From NCBI GenBank assembly GCA_014359475.1, contig JACIZI010000007.1, positions 62,001 through 126,000 of the forward strand: a stretch of 64,000 nt of DNA. The letters run 5' to 3'. Under the pieces are notes generated by a model. The model saw nothing but the letters and a program-made list of their open reading frames with translations, did no database searches and was not told the origin of the DNA. The translations under genes and the position numbers were made by a program. Below, one piece after another: positions 40,128 through 48,002 of this stretch (position 1 is its first letter; each line of letters starts with the position of its first letter). Source of the stretch: Marinobacter sp. GTDB taxonomy: Bacteria; Pseudomonadota; Gammaproteobacteria; Pseudomonadales; Oleiphilaceae.

Positions 40128-40152
40128 TCCCGCTCTGATACTGCAGAATCGA

Positions 40153-40172
40153 TCCGGCCCTGCAGGGCCGGA
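40153..40172 (+). repeat. intercistronic stem-loop 3, perfect 20-bp palindrome
   Basis: TCCGGCCCTGCAGGGCCGGA is a perfect palindrome, in RNA an eight-pair GC stem closed by a TGCA loop. It lies in the gap between the SDR gene and the hydratase gene. No T-run follows, so it is more likely an mRNA-processing or stability element than a terminator. Confidence 0.6.
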
Positions 40173-40213
40173 CACCTGTACCGCCCGGACAGTCACAATA
40201 AAGGAGCGCCCCG

Positions 40214-41071
40214 GTGGCCATCGATTACGATAAGCTGATGAATCGCAAGTTCGAGCGTCTCGAACACACCTACACCGAAAAAGACACCATCCTTTACGCG
40301 CTTGGTGTGGGCATGGGTATCGATCCCCTCGATGAAGACTGCCTGAAATTCGTCTACGAAGATGGCCTGAAGGCGATGCCCAGCATGGCCAACATACTGG
40401 CCTACCCCGGTTTCTGGGCGAAAGAGCCGGATACCGGGATCGACTGGGTGAAGATTCTGCACGCCGGCCAGGAAATGATCATGCACCAACCGCTGCCCGT
40501 ATCCGGCACGGTTGAAGCTACCACTAAAATCAACGAAATCATCGACAAGGGTGAGGGTAAAGGGGCGCTGATTCTGTCTGAGCGTACCGTCAGGGACCCT
40601 GCAACGGGTGAAGACCTCTGTACCCTGATCACCACCACCATGGCCCGGGGCGACGGGGGCTTTGGTGGCCCTTCGGTTGCGTCTCCGAAGCCGGACCCCG
40701 TTCCAGAACGTGAACCGGATCTGGTCTGCGACCTCCCGACCTTGCCCATGTCTGCACTGATCTACCGACTTTCCGGCGACTACAACCCGCTGCACGCCTC
40801 CCCGGCAGTGGCGCAAGCCGCCGGATTCAAGGCCCCGATCCTGCACGGGCTGTGCACCTTCGGTGTGGCTACGCATGCCATTCTGAGAACGCAATGTGAC
40901 TACGATCCCGCCCGCTTACAGCGGATTCGTTTGCGGTTCTCCGCACCTGTATATCCGGGCGAGACCATCCGCACGGAAATCTGGCGTAATGGTAATGAAG
41001 TGGCATTCCGTTGCCGGGTGACCGGGCGCGACCTGGTGGTGATCAATAACGGTTACGCTGAAGTCAGCTGA
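40214..41071 (+). CDS. MaoC-type 2-enoyl-CoA hydratase 2
   Basis: A 285-residue double-hotdog protein like the hydratase 2 part of MFE-2. The C-terminal hotdog has the catalytic G-D-Y-N-P-L-H (Asp and His) and A-P-I-L-H-G-L-C-T-F-G. The N-terminal hotdog is degenerate, as usual, and shows the substrate-binding stretch Q-P-L-P-V-S-G-T-V. It adds water to trans-2-enoyl-CoAs to give (3R)-hydroxyacyl-CoAs, which the SDR upstream can oxidise. Start is GTG 40214 with AAAGGAG upstream. Confidence 0.9.
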   Translation: MAIDYDKLMNRKFERLEHTYTEKDTILYALGVGMGIDPLDEDCLKFVYEDGLKAMPSMANILAYPGFWAKEPDTGIDWVKILHAGQEMIMHQPLPVSGTVEATTKINEIIDKGEGKGALILSERTVRDPATGEDLCTLITTTMARGDGGFGGPSVASPKPDPVPEREPDLVCDLPTLPMSALIYRLSGDYNPLHASPAVAQAAGFKAPILHGLCTFGVATHAILRTQCDYDPARLQRIRLRFSAPVYPGETIRTEIWRNGNEVAFRCRVTGRDLVVINNGYAEVS

Positions 41072-41082
41072 TGATTTGTCCG

Positions 41083-41107
41083 GTCGCCGGGCGAGTGGCC
41101 CGGTGAC
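41083..41107 (+). repeat. intercistronic stem-loop 4
   Basis: GTCGCCGGGC (41083-41092) pairs with GCCCGGTGAC (41098-41107) around a five-base loop; nine Watson-Crick pairs and one G-T pair. Located in the gap after the hydratase gene, with no T-run. Confidence 0.55.
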
Positions 41108-41139
41108 TGCAATGTTTCTACAGCCAGGAATCAAGCTTC

Positions 41140-42366
41140 ATGCAGAACATTCTTTCAGGCCTTCGAGTCGTTGAGGGGAGCGCTTTTGTGGCCGCGCCCT
41201 CCGGTGGGATGACGCTGGCACAACTGGGTGCAGACGTTATTCGGTTTGATCCCATCGGTGGCGGTATCGATTACCAGCGTTGGCCGGTGACCGCGGATAA
41301 CAAGAGCCTGTACTGGCACAGCCTTAACAAGGGCAAACGCTCCATTGCTGTGGACTTCCGGCGGCCTGAAGGCCAGGAACTGCTGACGCGGCTGATTACC
41401 CAGCCAGGGGACGAGGCCGGACTGTTCCTGACCAATTTCCCTGCCAAAGGATGGATGGCTTACGAACGCTTGAAGGAGTACCGGGAAGACCTGATTTATC
41501 TGAATCTTGTGGGCGACCGTCACGGTCGCGGGGCACTCGATTATACGGTCAACTGTAAGGTGGGTTTCCCGGCACTTACCGGCAACGGTAAGAGTGGGGG
41601 GATTCCTCCGCTGAACAATCCGTTGCCCGCCTGGGATGTGATTACGGGGCAACAGATCGCCCTGGGGCTGCTGGCGGCTGAGCGTCATCGTAGCCGGACC
41701 GGGCAAGGGCAGCTGGTGCGCATAGCGCTGGCGGATGTTGCACTGGCGACTCTCGGCAACCTCGGGTATATCGCCGAGATGATGATCAATGGCGAGGAGA
41801 GGGAAGCTATCGGCAATAACATCTTCGGCACCTACGGCCATGATTTTGAGTGCCGGGATGGTGAGCGGGTGATGGTTGTCGGTGTCAGTCCGAACCAGTG
41901 GCGGGCGCTGGTAGACGTGACAGGTACCGGGCCAGAGATTGCCGCCTTGCAGCAGCGCCTGGGCCTCGACTTCCGAAAGGAGGGCGACCGTTACAAAGGC
42001 CGGGATGGTATCACTGACATATTCCGCCCCTGGTTTTCCGCTCGCCGGTTCGGGCAGGTGGCCACGGAACTGGACAATGCCGGTGCCTGCTGGGGTAAGT
42101 ATCAGACTATCCGGGAAGTTGTTGAGAAGGATATCGACTGCTCCGTGGACAACCCATTGTTTCAGATGGTCGAGCAGCCTGGGGTCGGGGAATACCTGAT
42201 GCCTGGCCACCCATTGCGCTTTACCTCCGTGGATCGGGATCCGGTACGACCCGCGCCAGCACTTGGGGAACACACCGAGGAAATCCTGGCAGACACTCTC
42301 GGCCTTTCTTCAGGCGAGATTGCCAGGCTTTTTGATGAGAAAATCGTGGCCAGTTCAAACAAATAA
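41140..42366 (+). CDS. mct: 2-methylfumaryl-CoA isomerase-like CoA transferase (Mct)
   Basis: A 408-residue family III CoA transferase homologue, distinct from the CaiB-like protein at 27946. The opening L-S-G-L-R-V-V-E-G-S-A-F-V-A-A-P with G-G-M-T-L-A-Q-L-G-A-D-V-I-R-F-D-P, then W-P-V-T and L-N-K-G-K-R-S-I-A, D-Y-T-V-N, L-P-A-W-D-V-I-T-G-Q (catalytic Asp) and the late V-E-Q-P-G-V-G-E-Y-L-M-P-G agree closely with what I know of the Chloroflexus enzyme that moves CoA within mesaconate from C1 to C4. That intramolecular reaction links methylsuccinyl-CoA oxidation to citramalyl-CoA formation. Neighbouring genes provide a methylsuccinyl-CoA dehydrogenase-like protein, supporting the call. Confidence 0.82.
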   Translation: MQNILSGLRVVEGSAFVAAPSGGMTLAQLGADVIRFDPIGGGIDYQRWPVTADNKSLYWHSLNKGKRSIAVDFRRPEGQELLTRLITQPGDEAGLFLTNFPAKGWMAYERLKEYREDLIYLNLVGDRHGRGALDYTVNCKVGFPALTGNGKSGGIPPLNNPLPAWDVITGQQIALGLLAAERHRSRTGQGQLVRIALADVALATLGNLGYIAEMMINGEEREAIGNNIFGTYGHDFECRDGERVMVVGVSPNQWRALVDVTGTGPEIAALQQRLGLDFRKEGDRYKGRDGITDIFRPWFSARRFGQVATELDNAGACWGKYQTIREVVEKDIDCSVDNPLFQMVEQPGVGEYLMPGHPLRFTSVDRDPVRPAPALGEHTEEILADTLGLSSGEIARLFDEKIVASSNK

Positions 42367-42370
42367 AAAA

Positions 42371-42402
42371 CCAGACTGCAGCAATACAGCCGGAGAGTCT
42401 GG
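42371..42402. repeat. intercistronic inverted repeat 5
   Basis: CCAGACT (42371-42377) and AGTCTGG (42396-42402) around an 18-base loop, just after the Mct-like gene. On the minus strand it is followed by a T-run (the A-run 42364-42370), so it could act as a terminator for antisense transcription. The rest of the 182-bp gap to 42549 holds no gene I can support. Confidence 0.45.
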
Positions 42403-42548
42403 AGCTGGCGAGAGGCGTTCGGCCCGGAATTTTACTGGTCCGAGCGTCTGGGAATGGCAGTTGCCTCCGGAATCAACGCCCATGGCATCAACCACGGCGC
42501 TGGCTGTACCCGGGATCTTGTGTCCCAATAACCTGATCGGGAGAGACC

Positions 42549-43331
42549 ATGAAAACCTTCGAAGATGTGATTGTTGAGTGGCATGGACATGTAGCACTAG
42601 TGGAGATTTGTCGTCCGCCGCTGAACTTTTTTGATGTGACGCTGATTGAGCATCTCGCTGAGACTTTCGAGACTCTGGACCAAAAGGATCATTGCCGTGC
42701 CATTGTGTTGGCTGCGAAAGGCAAGGCTTTCTGTGCGGGTGCGGATTTTTCATCCGGCGGGGGTGACCTGTTCAAGCCTGAAAGCGATAACAATGCGGTC
42801 ACTCTGTATAGGGCCGCCGCGAGATTGTTCCGTTGTCGAAAGCCGGTGGTGGGCGCCATTCACGGTGCCGCCATCGGTGGAGGGCTGGGGTTGTCACTGG
42901 TGCCGGACTTCCGGGTCATCTGCCCCGAAACACGCTTTGCCGCCAACTTTGTTCAGCTCGGTATTCACCCGGGGTTTGGCATCAGCCTGGTCCTTCCGCG
43001 GCTTATCGGCCAGCAGCAGGCGCAGTTAATGCTGCTCACCGGTCGGCGGATCAAGGGAGAGGAAGCCCTGGCGTCTGGCCTTGGGGACAAGCTGGTCGCG
43101 TCGGACAGGGTTCGCGACGAGGCGATAGCGCTAGCCACCGAAATTGCCCGATGTGCACCCCTGGCGGTGGAATCGACCCGCGCGACGCTGCGTCAGGGCC
43201 TGGCCGAGGAGTTGCCGGCCAGGCTTGAGCATGAATTCGCCGAACAGGCCTGGCTGGCTGAAACGGCTGACCACAGAGAGGGCCTGGCAGCGGTCAAAGA
43301 GCGGCGCCCGGGGCAGTTTTCCAGGTCTTGA
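42549..43331 (+). CDS. enoyl-CoA hydratase/isomerase family protein
   Basis: A 260-residue crotonase-fold protein. Oxyanion-hole segments are A-F-C-A-G-A-D-F and G-A-A-I-G-G-G-L, and the catalytic region I-H-P-G-F-G-I-S lacks both glutamates of classic crotonase, so it may be an isomerase or a hydratase for an unusual substrate. It closes the operon that begins at 34696 after a 182-bp gap. AGAGACC precedes the ATG. It is convergent with the CinA-like gene. Confidence 0.83.
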   Translation: MKTFEDVIVEWHGHVALVEICRPPLNFFDVTLIEHLAETFETLDQKDHCRAIVLAAKGKAFCAGADFSSGGGDLFKPESDNNAVTLYRAAARLFRCRKPVVGAIHGAAIGGGLGLSLVPDFRVICPETRFAANFVQLGIHPGFGISLVLPRLIGQQQAQLMLLTGRRIKGEEALASGLGDKLVASDRVRDEAIALATEIARCAPLAVESTRATLRQGLAEELPARLEHEFAEQAWLAETADHREGLAAVKERRPGQFSRS

Positions 43332-43386
43332 AGAATCGGTGATGCCCGGAACCCCGTATCGCCTGTCGAACGCATGGTGCCAGACA

Positions 43387-44118
43387 CTAAGCCCCCAGCA
43401 ATTCCCGCAGGCGGCCCATGCCTTTGACCACTTCCTCAGGCGCACCCCTGAGCGTCAGCTCCACCTTTCGCTCGCCTTCAGCGTCAGGAAGGCAGGCAAG
43501 GCGCAGCCCCGGGAACTCTTTCAGAAGCACTTCCATGAGCGGAATAAGCGGGCCCTCGGAAGTATCGGTGAGGAGCAGCGTCTGGCTGACTTCGCGGCCC
43601 GGAGCCTGCAGGGCGGCGTAGTGGTGATCGAGCACCCATTCCACCATGGGCCAGGCCATTTTGGGAAAACCGGGGACAAAGTGATGATTGCGGATCGAGA
43701 ATCCCGGAATGCGATTGATGGGGTTTGGAATGATCTCGCTGCCCGCGGGGAATTCGCCCATGCGAAGATGATGGTCATTCAGTTTTTCCCCGAGCCGGGC
43801 CCGGATTTCAACTTCTGCCTCCGGGTGAAGCGTAATGGGTACGCCAATGGCCGCAGCTGCGCACTGGCGGGTCATATCATCGGGTGTTGCGCCTATCCCA
43901 CCGAAACTGAAAACAATGTCGCCGGTCTCAAGAGTCTCAGCGAGCGTTCGTGTAATCAGATCCGGATCATCACCTACCATCCTGACCCAGGATAGCTCCA
44001 GCCCCCGCTCCGCGAAGCGGGGAATCATCGCTGGCAGATGAGCATCCTGTTTCCGGCCGTTCAGAAGCTCGTCACCAATCAGAACCAGGCCAAACCGGGG
44101 TGTCAATGTGTCGGTCAT
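43387..44118 (-). CDS. CinA-like molybdopterin-binding (MoCF fold) protein
   Basis: A 243-residue protein consisting of the N-terminal COG1058 domain of CinA: G-D-E-L-L-N-G-R-K-Q-D near the start and S-F-G-G-I-G-A-T-P-D-D-M-T-R as the nucleotide-binding loop. The C-terminal amidohydrolase domain of full-length CinA is absent. Relatives bind ADP-ribose or nucleotide-like ligands. I choose ATG 44118 over a TTG six bases upstream. It follows the PuuD-like gene by 20 bases on the same strand and is probably cotranscribed with it. Confidence 0.85.
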   Translation of the reverse strand: MTDTLTPRFGLVLIGDELLNGRKQDAHLPAMIPRFAERGLELSWVRMVGDDPDLITRTLAETLETGDIVFSFGGIGATPDDMTRQCAAAAIGVPITLHPEAEVEIRARLGEKLNDHHLRMGEFPAGSEIIPNPINRIPGFSIRNHHFVPGFPKMAWPMVEWVLDHHYAALQAPGREVSQTLLLTDTSEGPLIPLMEVLLKEFPGLRLACLPDAEGERKVELTLRGAPEEVVKGMGRLRELLGA

Positions 44119-44138
44119 AGTCAATTGCCTCGCACCGG

Positions 44139-44963
44139 TTAGCTGTTGCTGAGCGCCTCACCAAGTCGCTCGCGCTGTTTATCCGCTGCTGCCGCCGTAA
44201 GGGCAATGAACAGGCCAAACTGGCCTTCGCTCTGGGGCATGAATTCAGGGTGCCACTGAACGCCGATAACGAAAGGGTAATCCCTGTGCTCCACCGCCTG
44301 GGTCACACCGGTAGGCTCCTCCCGGGCAACTATTCGCAAGCCCTCGCCCGGCTCGTCGATGGCCTGACTGTGGAGTGCGTTGACTTTGCAGGGGTTGCAC
44401 TCAAGAATTTTCAGCAGGCGGCTGCCTGGCTCGAGTTCCACCTTTTTGCGGGGCAGTACACTGCGGATCTGTGGTGTTTCGGTATAGAAATCGGTCAATG
44501 CCTGATGGAGGGTACCTCCCAGCGCCACATTGATCAGCTGCGCACCCCGGCAGATACCGAGCAGGGGTATGCCCTCATCCAGCCCTTTGCGGATGAGCCC
44601 GAGCTCAAGGTCGTCCCGGTCCGAATCCTTTTTGGCTGCGGTGTGGCCACTCAGCAGACGGCGCACCAGGTAGATAAGGGGAAAAAGCAGCAGAATCACC
44701 AGTTTCCGCCGGAGCGTCTGGCGCTCCCGGGCTGCCTCGAATACCTCTTCCATCCGCTCCTGGCCGTAGAGCTGGGGGGCCACGTCGGCGCCCCCACCAA
44801 TGACCAGACCGTCCAGATCTTCGATCCGGCGGCGACGGGAGGGCGTGATCCAGCAGACCCGCGCCCCTGCCTTTTTCAGAAGCCATCGAGTAGCCCACCA
44901 GGCTGCACGCCCGCCACGGTCAGGACCGGTTACGCCAATCAGTGGTTTCTTTTTTCTGTTCAA
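44139..44963 (-). CDS. gamma-glutamyl-GABA hydrolase (PuuD)-like class I glutamine amidotransferase
   Basis: A 274-residue peptidase C26 protein. The nucleophile elbow is G-I-C-R-G-A-Q and the catalytic His-Glu pair is in V-Q-W-H-P-E-F. The N-terminal L-I-G-V-T-G-P and G-L-V-I-G-G-G-A-D-V are typical of the PuuD group that removes gamma-glutamyl residues from polyamine intermediates. Unusual is a strongly hydrophobic stretch (L-V-I-L-L-L-F-P-L-I-Y-L-V, about 95-115) flanked by arginines, inserted where relatives have a soluble loop. A TTG at 44963 has AAGGGAG five bases upstream, so I start there; the frame is open to 45092 without a better site. Confidence 0.8.
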   Translation of the reverse strand: MNRKKKPLIGVTGPDRGGRAAWWATRWLLKKAGARVCWITPSRRRRIEDLDGLVIGGGADVAPQLYGQERMEEVFEAARERQTLRRKLVILLLFPLIYLVRRLLSGHTAAKKDSDRDDLELGLIRKGLDEGIPLLGICRGAQLINVALGGTLHQALTDFYTETPQIRSVLPRKKVELEPGSRLLKILECNPCKVNALHSQAIDEPGEGLRIVAREEPTGVTQAVEHRDYPFVIGVQWHPEFMPQSEGQFGLFIALTAAAADKQRERLGEALSNS

Positions 44964-45157
44964 GCCAGCTCCCTTGTCCGGAAAACATGTTCTGCCGAGC
45001 CTACCCAATCCGGGCAGAGAGATACAGTTTAGCTCAGACACGTGACACAGTTTCTTTCTTCGGCCTCCTGCTCCGGCCCCTGGCAGGACCAAATCGAATC
45101 AGGTAGTTTCAGAGCATCGGAACCTTTCATTCATCATCCGGAGCTGCGGACCAGATC

Positions 45158-46018
45158 ATGACAGACGAAACGCCGAAAGCTCATGATGCCACCACGGCCG
45201 CCAGGCATTTTCTGCGATTCTCACGCCGCGTCGTCAGCAATTTCCTGCATAATCGTGGCATTCTTCTGGCAGGAGGTGTGGGCTACAACATCCTTCTTTC
45301 TGCTGTCCCGATGCTCGCGATACTGGGTGTACTGCTGACCCAGGTGGTAAACGAAGCGCAGCTGATGGAGGTAATGAGCGTCCAGGCCCGGCATCTCGCG
45401 CCGGCCCACGCAAGCCTGGTGCTTGAGGCAGTGCAAGCCTTCATGGAGTCGAGCGATATCATAGGCGTAGTGAGTATTCCGGTTCTGCTGTTCTTCAGCT
45501 CCTTCGCGTTTCGCATGCTGGAAGATTCCATGGCCATTATCTTCCACCAGCCGGACAACCCACACCGCAGTTTCTGGGTGTCCGCTATCCTCCCCTATGC
45601 GTTCATACTGGTCCTGGGTATCGGTCTTCTGACAATAACCGTGCTGTTTGCAATTGTCAGTACGATCTATGAAAACCCGGCGTTCGTCCTTGACATACTG
45701 AGCTTCGTCAGTGTTTTTCTTCTTTTCAGTGCCATATACAAGGTGCTGCCCATCGTGCGCATCGCCCCCAAACGGGCGGTGGTGGGTGGTCTGGTCGCGG
45801 CTATTCTGTGGGAAGCAACGCGGCTGCTGCTGATATACTACTTCCGCAACATATCTCTGGTCGGCGCTGTCTATGGCTCACTGGCTACCATCATAGTGGT
45901 ACTGATAAGTCTCGAAATCGCCGCCATCATCCTCCTGCTCGGTGCCCAGGTGATCGCTGAACTGGAACGCAGCGCAAGGCATGGGCTACCCTGGTATGAA
46001 TCGCCCGGCTCTCAATAG
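45158..46018 (+). CDS. YihY/BrkB-family inner-membrane protein
   Basis: A 286-residue protein with about six transmembrane segments. It has the family landmarks N-R-G-I-L-L-A-G-G-V-G-Y-N in the first third, and the later P-x-x-R-I-A-P-K-R-A-V-V-G-G and V-Y-G-S-L-A-T-I-I-V-V-L. The family was once called ribonuclease BN by mistake; its transport or structural role is not known. It is preceded by a short promoter region shared with the divergent PuuD-like gene. Confidence 0.88.
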   Translation: MTDETPKAHDATTAARHFLRFSRRVVSNFLHNRGILLAGGVGYNILLSAVPMLAILGVLLTQVVNEAQLMEVMSVQARHLAPAHASLVLEAVQAFMESSDIIGVVSIPVLLFFSSFAFRMLEDSMAIIFHQPDNPHRSFWVSAILPYAFILVLGIGLLTITVLFAIVSTIYENPAFVLDILSFVSVFLLFSAIYKVLPIVRIAPKRAVVGGLVAAILWEATRLLLIYYFRNISLVGAVYGSLATIIVVLISLEIAAIILLLGAQVIAELERSARHGLPWYESPGSQ

Positions 46019-46092
46019 CTCAAAGCTGGTGGGCGAGTAGCCTTGAAAACAGGCCGGTTATGGCCGGGGATAGCTTAGAAGTCTTCTCGTCC

Positions 46093-46269
46093 CTACTCAA
46101 GGGAGGACAGATCCGCAGGTGTCTCCTGGCGCTTTGTCAGGTAATGCCTGGCCGCCCCCAGAAAATGAAGACCTATGAGGATGGGCAAGACGTAGGTGCC
46201 CAGGTAGATGTGCACGATTTCAGCTGGCTCGTGCAGAATGCCCAGTGATTCCAGTGGCAGAGAAACACT
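46093..46269 (-). pseudogene. C-terminal scrap of a b-type cytochrome membrane protein (b561-like)
   Basis: The minus-strand frame ends H-E-P-A-E-I-V-H-I-Y-L-G-T-Y-V-L-P then I-G-L-H-F-L-G-A-A-R-H-Y-L and a short charged tail. This resembles the last helix and C-terminus of cytochrome b561-type proteins, where two His ligands and a terminal R-H-Y/K-H-H segment occur. There is no start codon with a ribosome site, and the preceding bases run into an unrelated hairpin (AAATCGC-TTGC-GCGATTT near 46290). I read it as a truncated gene beside the tRNA. The rest of the 46019-46392 gap contains only this and the tRNA terminator. Confidence 0.4.
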
Positions 46270-46353
46270 TTCGCCACGCTGCGGCGCCCAAATCGCTTGC
46301 GCGATTTGTCGAACGCAGGTTCTTACCAAAGCTGACGATCAAACCGTCTTTCA

Positions 46354-46380
46354 CAAAAAAGCCCCGCTTTTGCGAGGCTC
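46354..46380 (-). terminator. rho-independent terminator of tRNA-Arg
   Basis: On the minus strand AGCCTCGC-AAAA-GCGGGGCT forms an eight-pair stem with one G-T pair, followed by a run of six T. It lies about 13 bases after the encoded CCA of the tRNA. Confidence 0.85.
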
Positions 46381-46392
46381 TTTTGAGAAAGA

Positions 46393-46469
46393 TGGCCCGC
46401 CCGTCAGGATTCGAACCTGAGACCTTCGCCTCCGGAGGGCGACGCTCTATCCAGCTGAGCTACGGGCGG
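46393..46469 (-). tRNA. tRNA-Arg (anticodon CCG)
   Basis: A full cloverleaf can be drawn on the minus strand: acceptor CCGCCCG/CGGGCGG, D arm GCTC/GAGC, anticodon stem TCGCC/GGCGA with loop CTCCGGA (anticodon CCG), five-base variable region, T arm TCAGG-TTCGAAT-CCTGA, discriminator G and an encoded CCA. It reads CGG arginine codons. I see no integrated element on either side and no second copy of its 3' end nearby. Confidence 0.95.
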
Positions 46470-46544
46470 AACGAAAGTCAGCGGTGTGCTGATTTCGAGT
46501 GCGCAATCTTACGTGCGAAGCTTCCGTCTGTCCAGTCCCCCGGG

Positions 46545-47090
46545 TCAGTCTCGTGCCCCCAGGTATTCCGGACGAATTGACAGAATGCGGTTTTCGTTGC
46601 CGAGGGTGACGTCGCCGTCCTGGATATTGACTTGCAGGGTCATGGTGCGTTCCATCAGCGACGGAAGTTCTGCTGTGGCTTCGTCGGGCAGGTTGATCAC
46701 CGTCACATTGTTGTAGCGCTCCAGTTTGTTGCCGTGTTTGTCCCACCAGATGCGGGCCTGTCGTCCGCCGTAGGCATACACAATGACTTTGTCGGCGCGG
46801 TTGCTGGCTTTGCGGATGCGGTCTTCGTCCGGCAGGCCCAGTTCTATCCAGAGCGTGATGTGACCGGTCAGGTCCTTTACCCACAGTTCCGGCTCGTCGT
46901 CGGTGCTCAGGCCGCGGGTAAATGTGAGGTTGTTATCGGCGCTCAGGGCGAAGGCCAGCAGGCGGATCATCATCCGCTCGTCAGTCTCCGAGGGATGCTG
47001 TGCGAGGGTGAGGGCATGGTCCGCATAATAATGGCGGTCCATGTCGGCAATGCCGAGGCTGGCTTTGTAGATGGTTGCTTTCAGTGCCAT
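46545..47090 (-). CDS. yaeQ: YaeQ-family protein
   Basis: A 181-residue cytosolic protein beginning M-A-L-K-A-T-I-Y-K, the usual YaeQ start, with D-R-H-Y-Y, H-P-S-E-T-D-E-R-M-M-I-R-L-L and D-E-P-E-L-W-V-K-D-L-T-G as family signatures. The fold is related to PD-(D/E)xK nucleases; the E. coli and Salmonella proteins were studied as RfaH suppressors but a function is not settled. The frame is open upstream to 47162, but ATG 47090 gives the conserved start. Confidence 0.92.
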   Translation of the reverse strand: MALKATIYKASLGIADMDRHYYADHALTLAQHPSETDERMMIRLLAFALSADNNLTFTRGLSTDDEPELWVKDLTGHITLWIELGLPDEDRIRKASNRADKVIVYAYGGRQARIWWDKHGNKLERYNNVTVINLPDEATAELPSLMERTMTLQVNIQDGDVTLGNENRILSIRPEYLGARD

Positions 47091-47170
47091 GGGAGTCCCT
47101 GCCGTTTGGAATGGTGGAATGCTACCGCTATTGGCGAAAAAATACACCATCGGGGGTTGCATTTACGCCT

Positions 47171-47189
47171 GCAAATGACAATACTTATC
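47171..47189 (+). promoter_or_regulatory. candidate Fur box upstream of bfd
   Basis: GCAAATGACAATACTTATC matches the 19-base Fur consensus at 14 of 19 positions by my count. It ends 31 bases before the bfd start. Repression by iron-loaded Fur is the usual control of bfd, whose product is needed to release iron from bacterioferritin under starvation. Confidence 0.5.
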
Positions 47190-47220
47190 ACTAACGTTTC
47201 GTTGTCAGTGAGTCAAAATC

Positions 47221-47427
47221 ATGTATGTCTGCCTCTGTCATGGCGTAACCGACCGGGAAATTCGTGAAGCCGCCGAAAACGGTGTCTCTTCCATGCGCCA
47301 GCTGGGGAAAGAGCTGGGCGTGGGCCGTCAGTGTGGTCGCTGTGCCTGTATGGCGAGGGAGATTCTCCGGGAGCATCGCTCACCGGATTTTCTGCGTATG
47401 GCGGACTTGCTGGCCAAACCGGCCTGA
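47221..47427 (+). CDS. bfd: bacterioferritin-associated ferredoxin
   Basis: A 68-residue [2Fe-2S] protein with the four ligands at C4, C6 (V-C-L-C-H-G) and C38, C41 (Q-C-G-R-C), the Bfd pattern C-x-C...C-x-x-C. It docks on bacterioferritin and reduces its haem to release stored iron. The gene sits directly upstream of bfr in the same direction, 92 bases away, and behind a candidate Fur site. Confidence 0.94.
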   Translation: MYVCLCHGVTDREIREAAENGVSSMRQLGKELGVGRQCGRCACMAREILREHRSPDFLRMADLLAKPA

Positions 47428-47519
47428 CATTCCCGCAGTCTGTTCCCATTTGTCATTTTTTCTTACAACGTTAAGGGCTATCCTTGTGGTCAGCTTGACC
47501 AAATGCAAGGAGATTGCCG

Positions 47520-47996
47520 ATGAAAGGCGACAAGAAGGTTATCCAGTATCTCAACAAGGTGCTGGCCAACGAACTGACTGCGATTAACCAGTACTTCCTC
47601 CACTCCCGCATGTACAAGGACTGGGGGATCACCAGGCTGGCGGACAAGGAATACGAAGAGTCCATCGACGAGATGAAGCATGCGGATCAGCTCATTGAGC
47701 GGATTCTGTTCCTGGAGGGCCTGCCCAACCTGCAGGATCTTAACAAGCTGCTGATCGGCGAGAACGTGGAAGAGATGCTCAACTGCGATCTCAGGCTGGA
47801 GCTCACCGCCCACGCGGACCTGAAAGAGGCCGTGCTTTATTGTGAAGAGGTGCAGGACTATACCAGCCGTGAGCTGTTCCGCAGCATTCTCGACAGTGAG
47901 GAAGAGCATATCGACTGGCTGGAAACCCAGCTCGACATGATCAGCAAGATGGGCATCCAGAACTATATTCAACTTCAGTCTTCAGCCGCGGAGTAA
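47520..47996 (+). CDS. bfr: bacterioferritin
   Basis: A 158-residue iron-storage subunit that assembles as a 24-mer. All ferroxidase ligands are at the canonical numbers (E18, E51, H54, E94, E127, H130) and Met52, the haem ligand between subunits, is present, so this is a haem-binding catalytic subunit. AAGGAG precedes the ATG at 47520. It follows bfd, its reductant. Confidence 0.96.
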   Translation: MKGDKKVIQYLNKVLANELTAINQYFLHSRMYKDWGITRLADKEYEESIDEMKHADQLIERILFLEGLPNLQDLNKLLIGENVEEMLNCDLRLELTAHADLKEAVLYCEEVQDYTSRELFRSILDSEEEHIDWLETQLDMISKMGIQNYIQLQSSAAE

Positions 47997-48002
47997 TGAG
48001 TC

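Noticed and set aside
42410-42540. Short plus-strand reading frame with several Trp in the gap before the last crotonase.
   Set aside because: No start with a ribosome site and no resemblance to a known family; treated as intergenic.
46393-46469. tRNA-Arg considered as an attachment site of an integrated element.
   Set aside because: No integrase gene and no second copy of the tRNA 3' end seen on either side.
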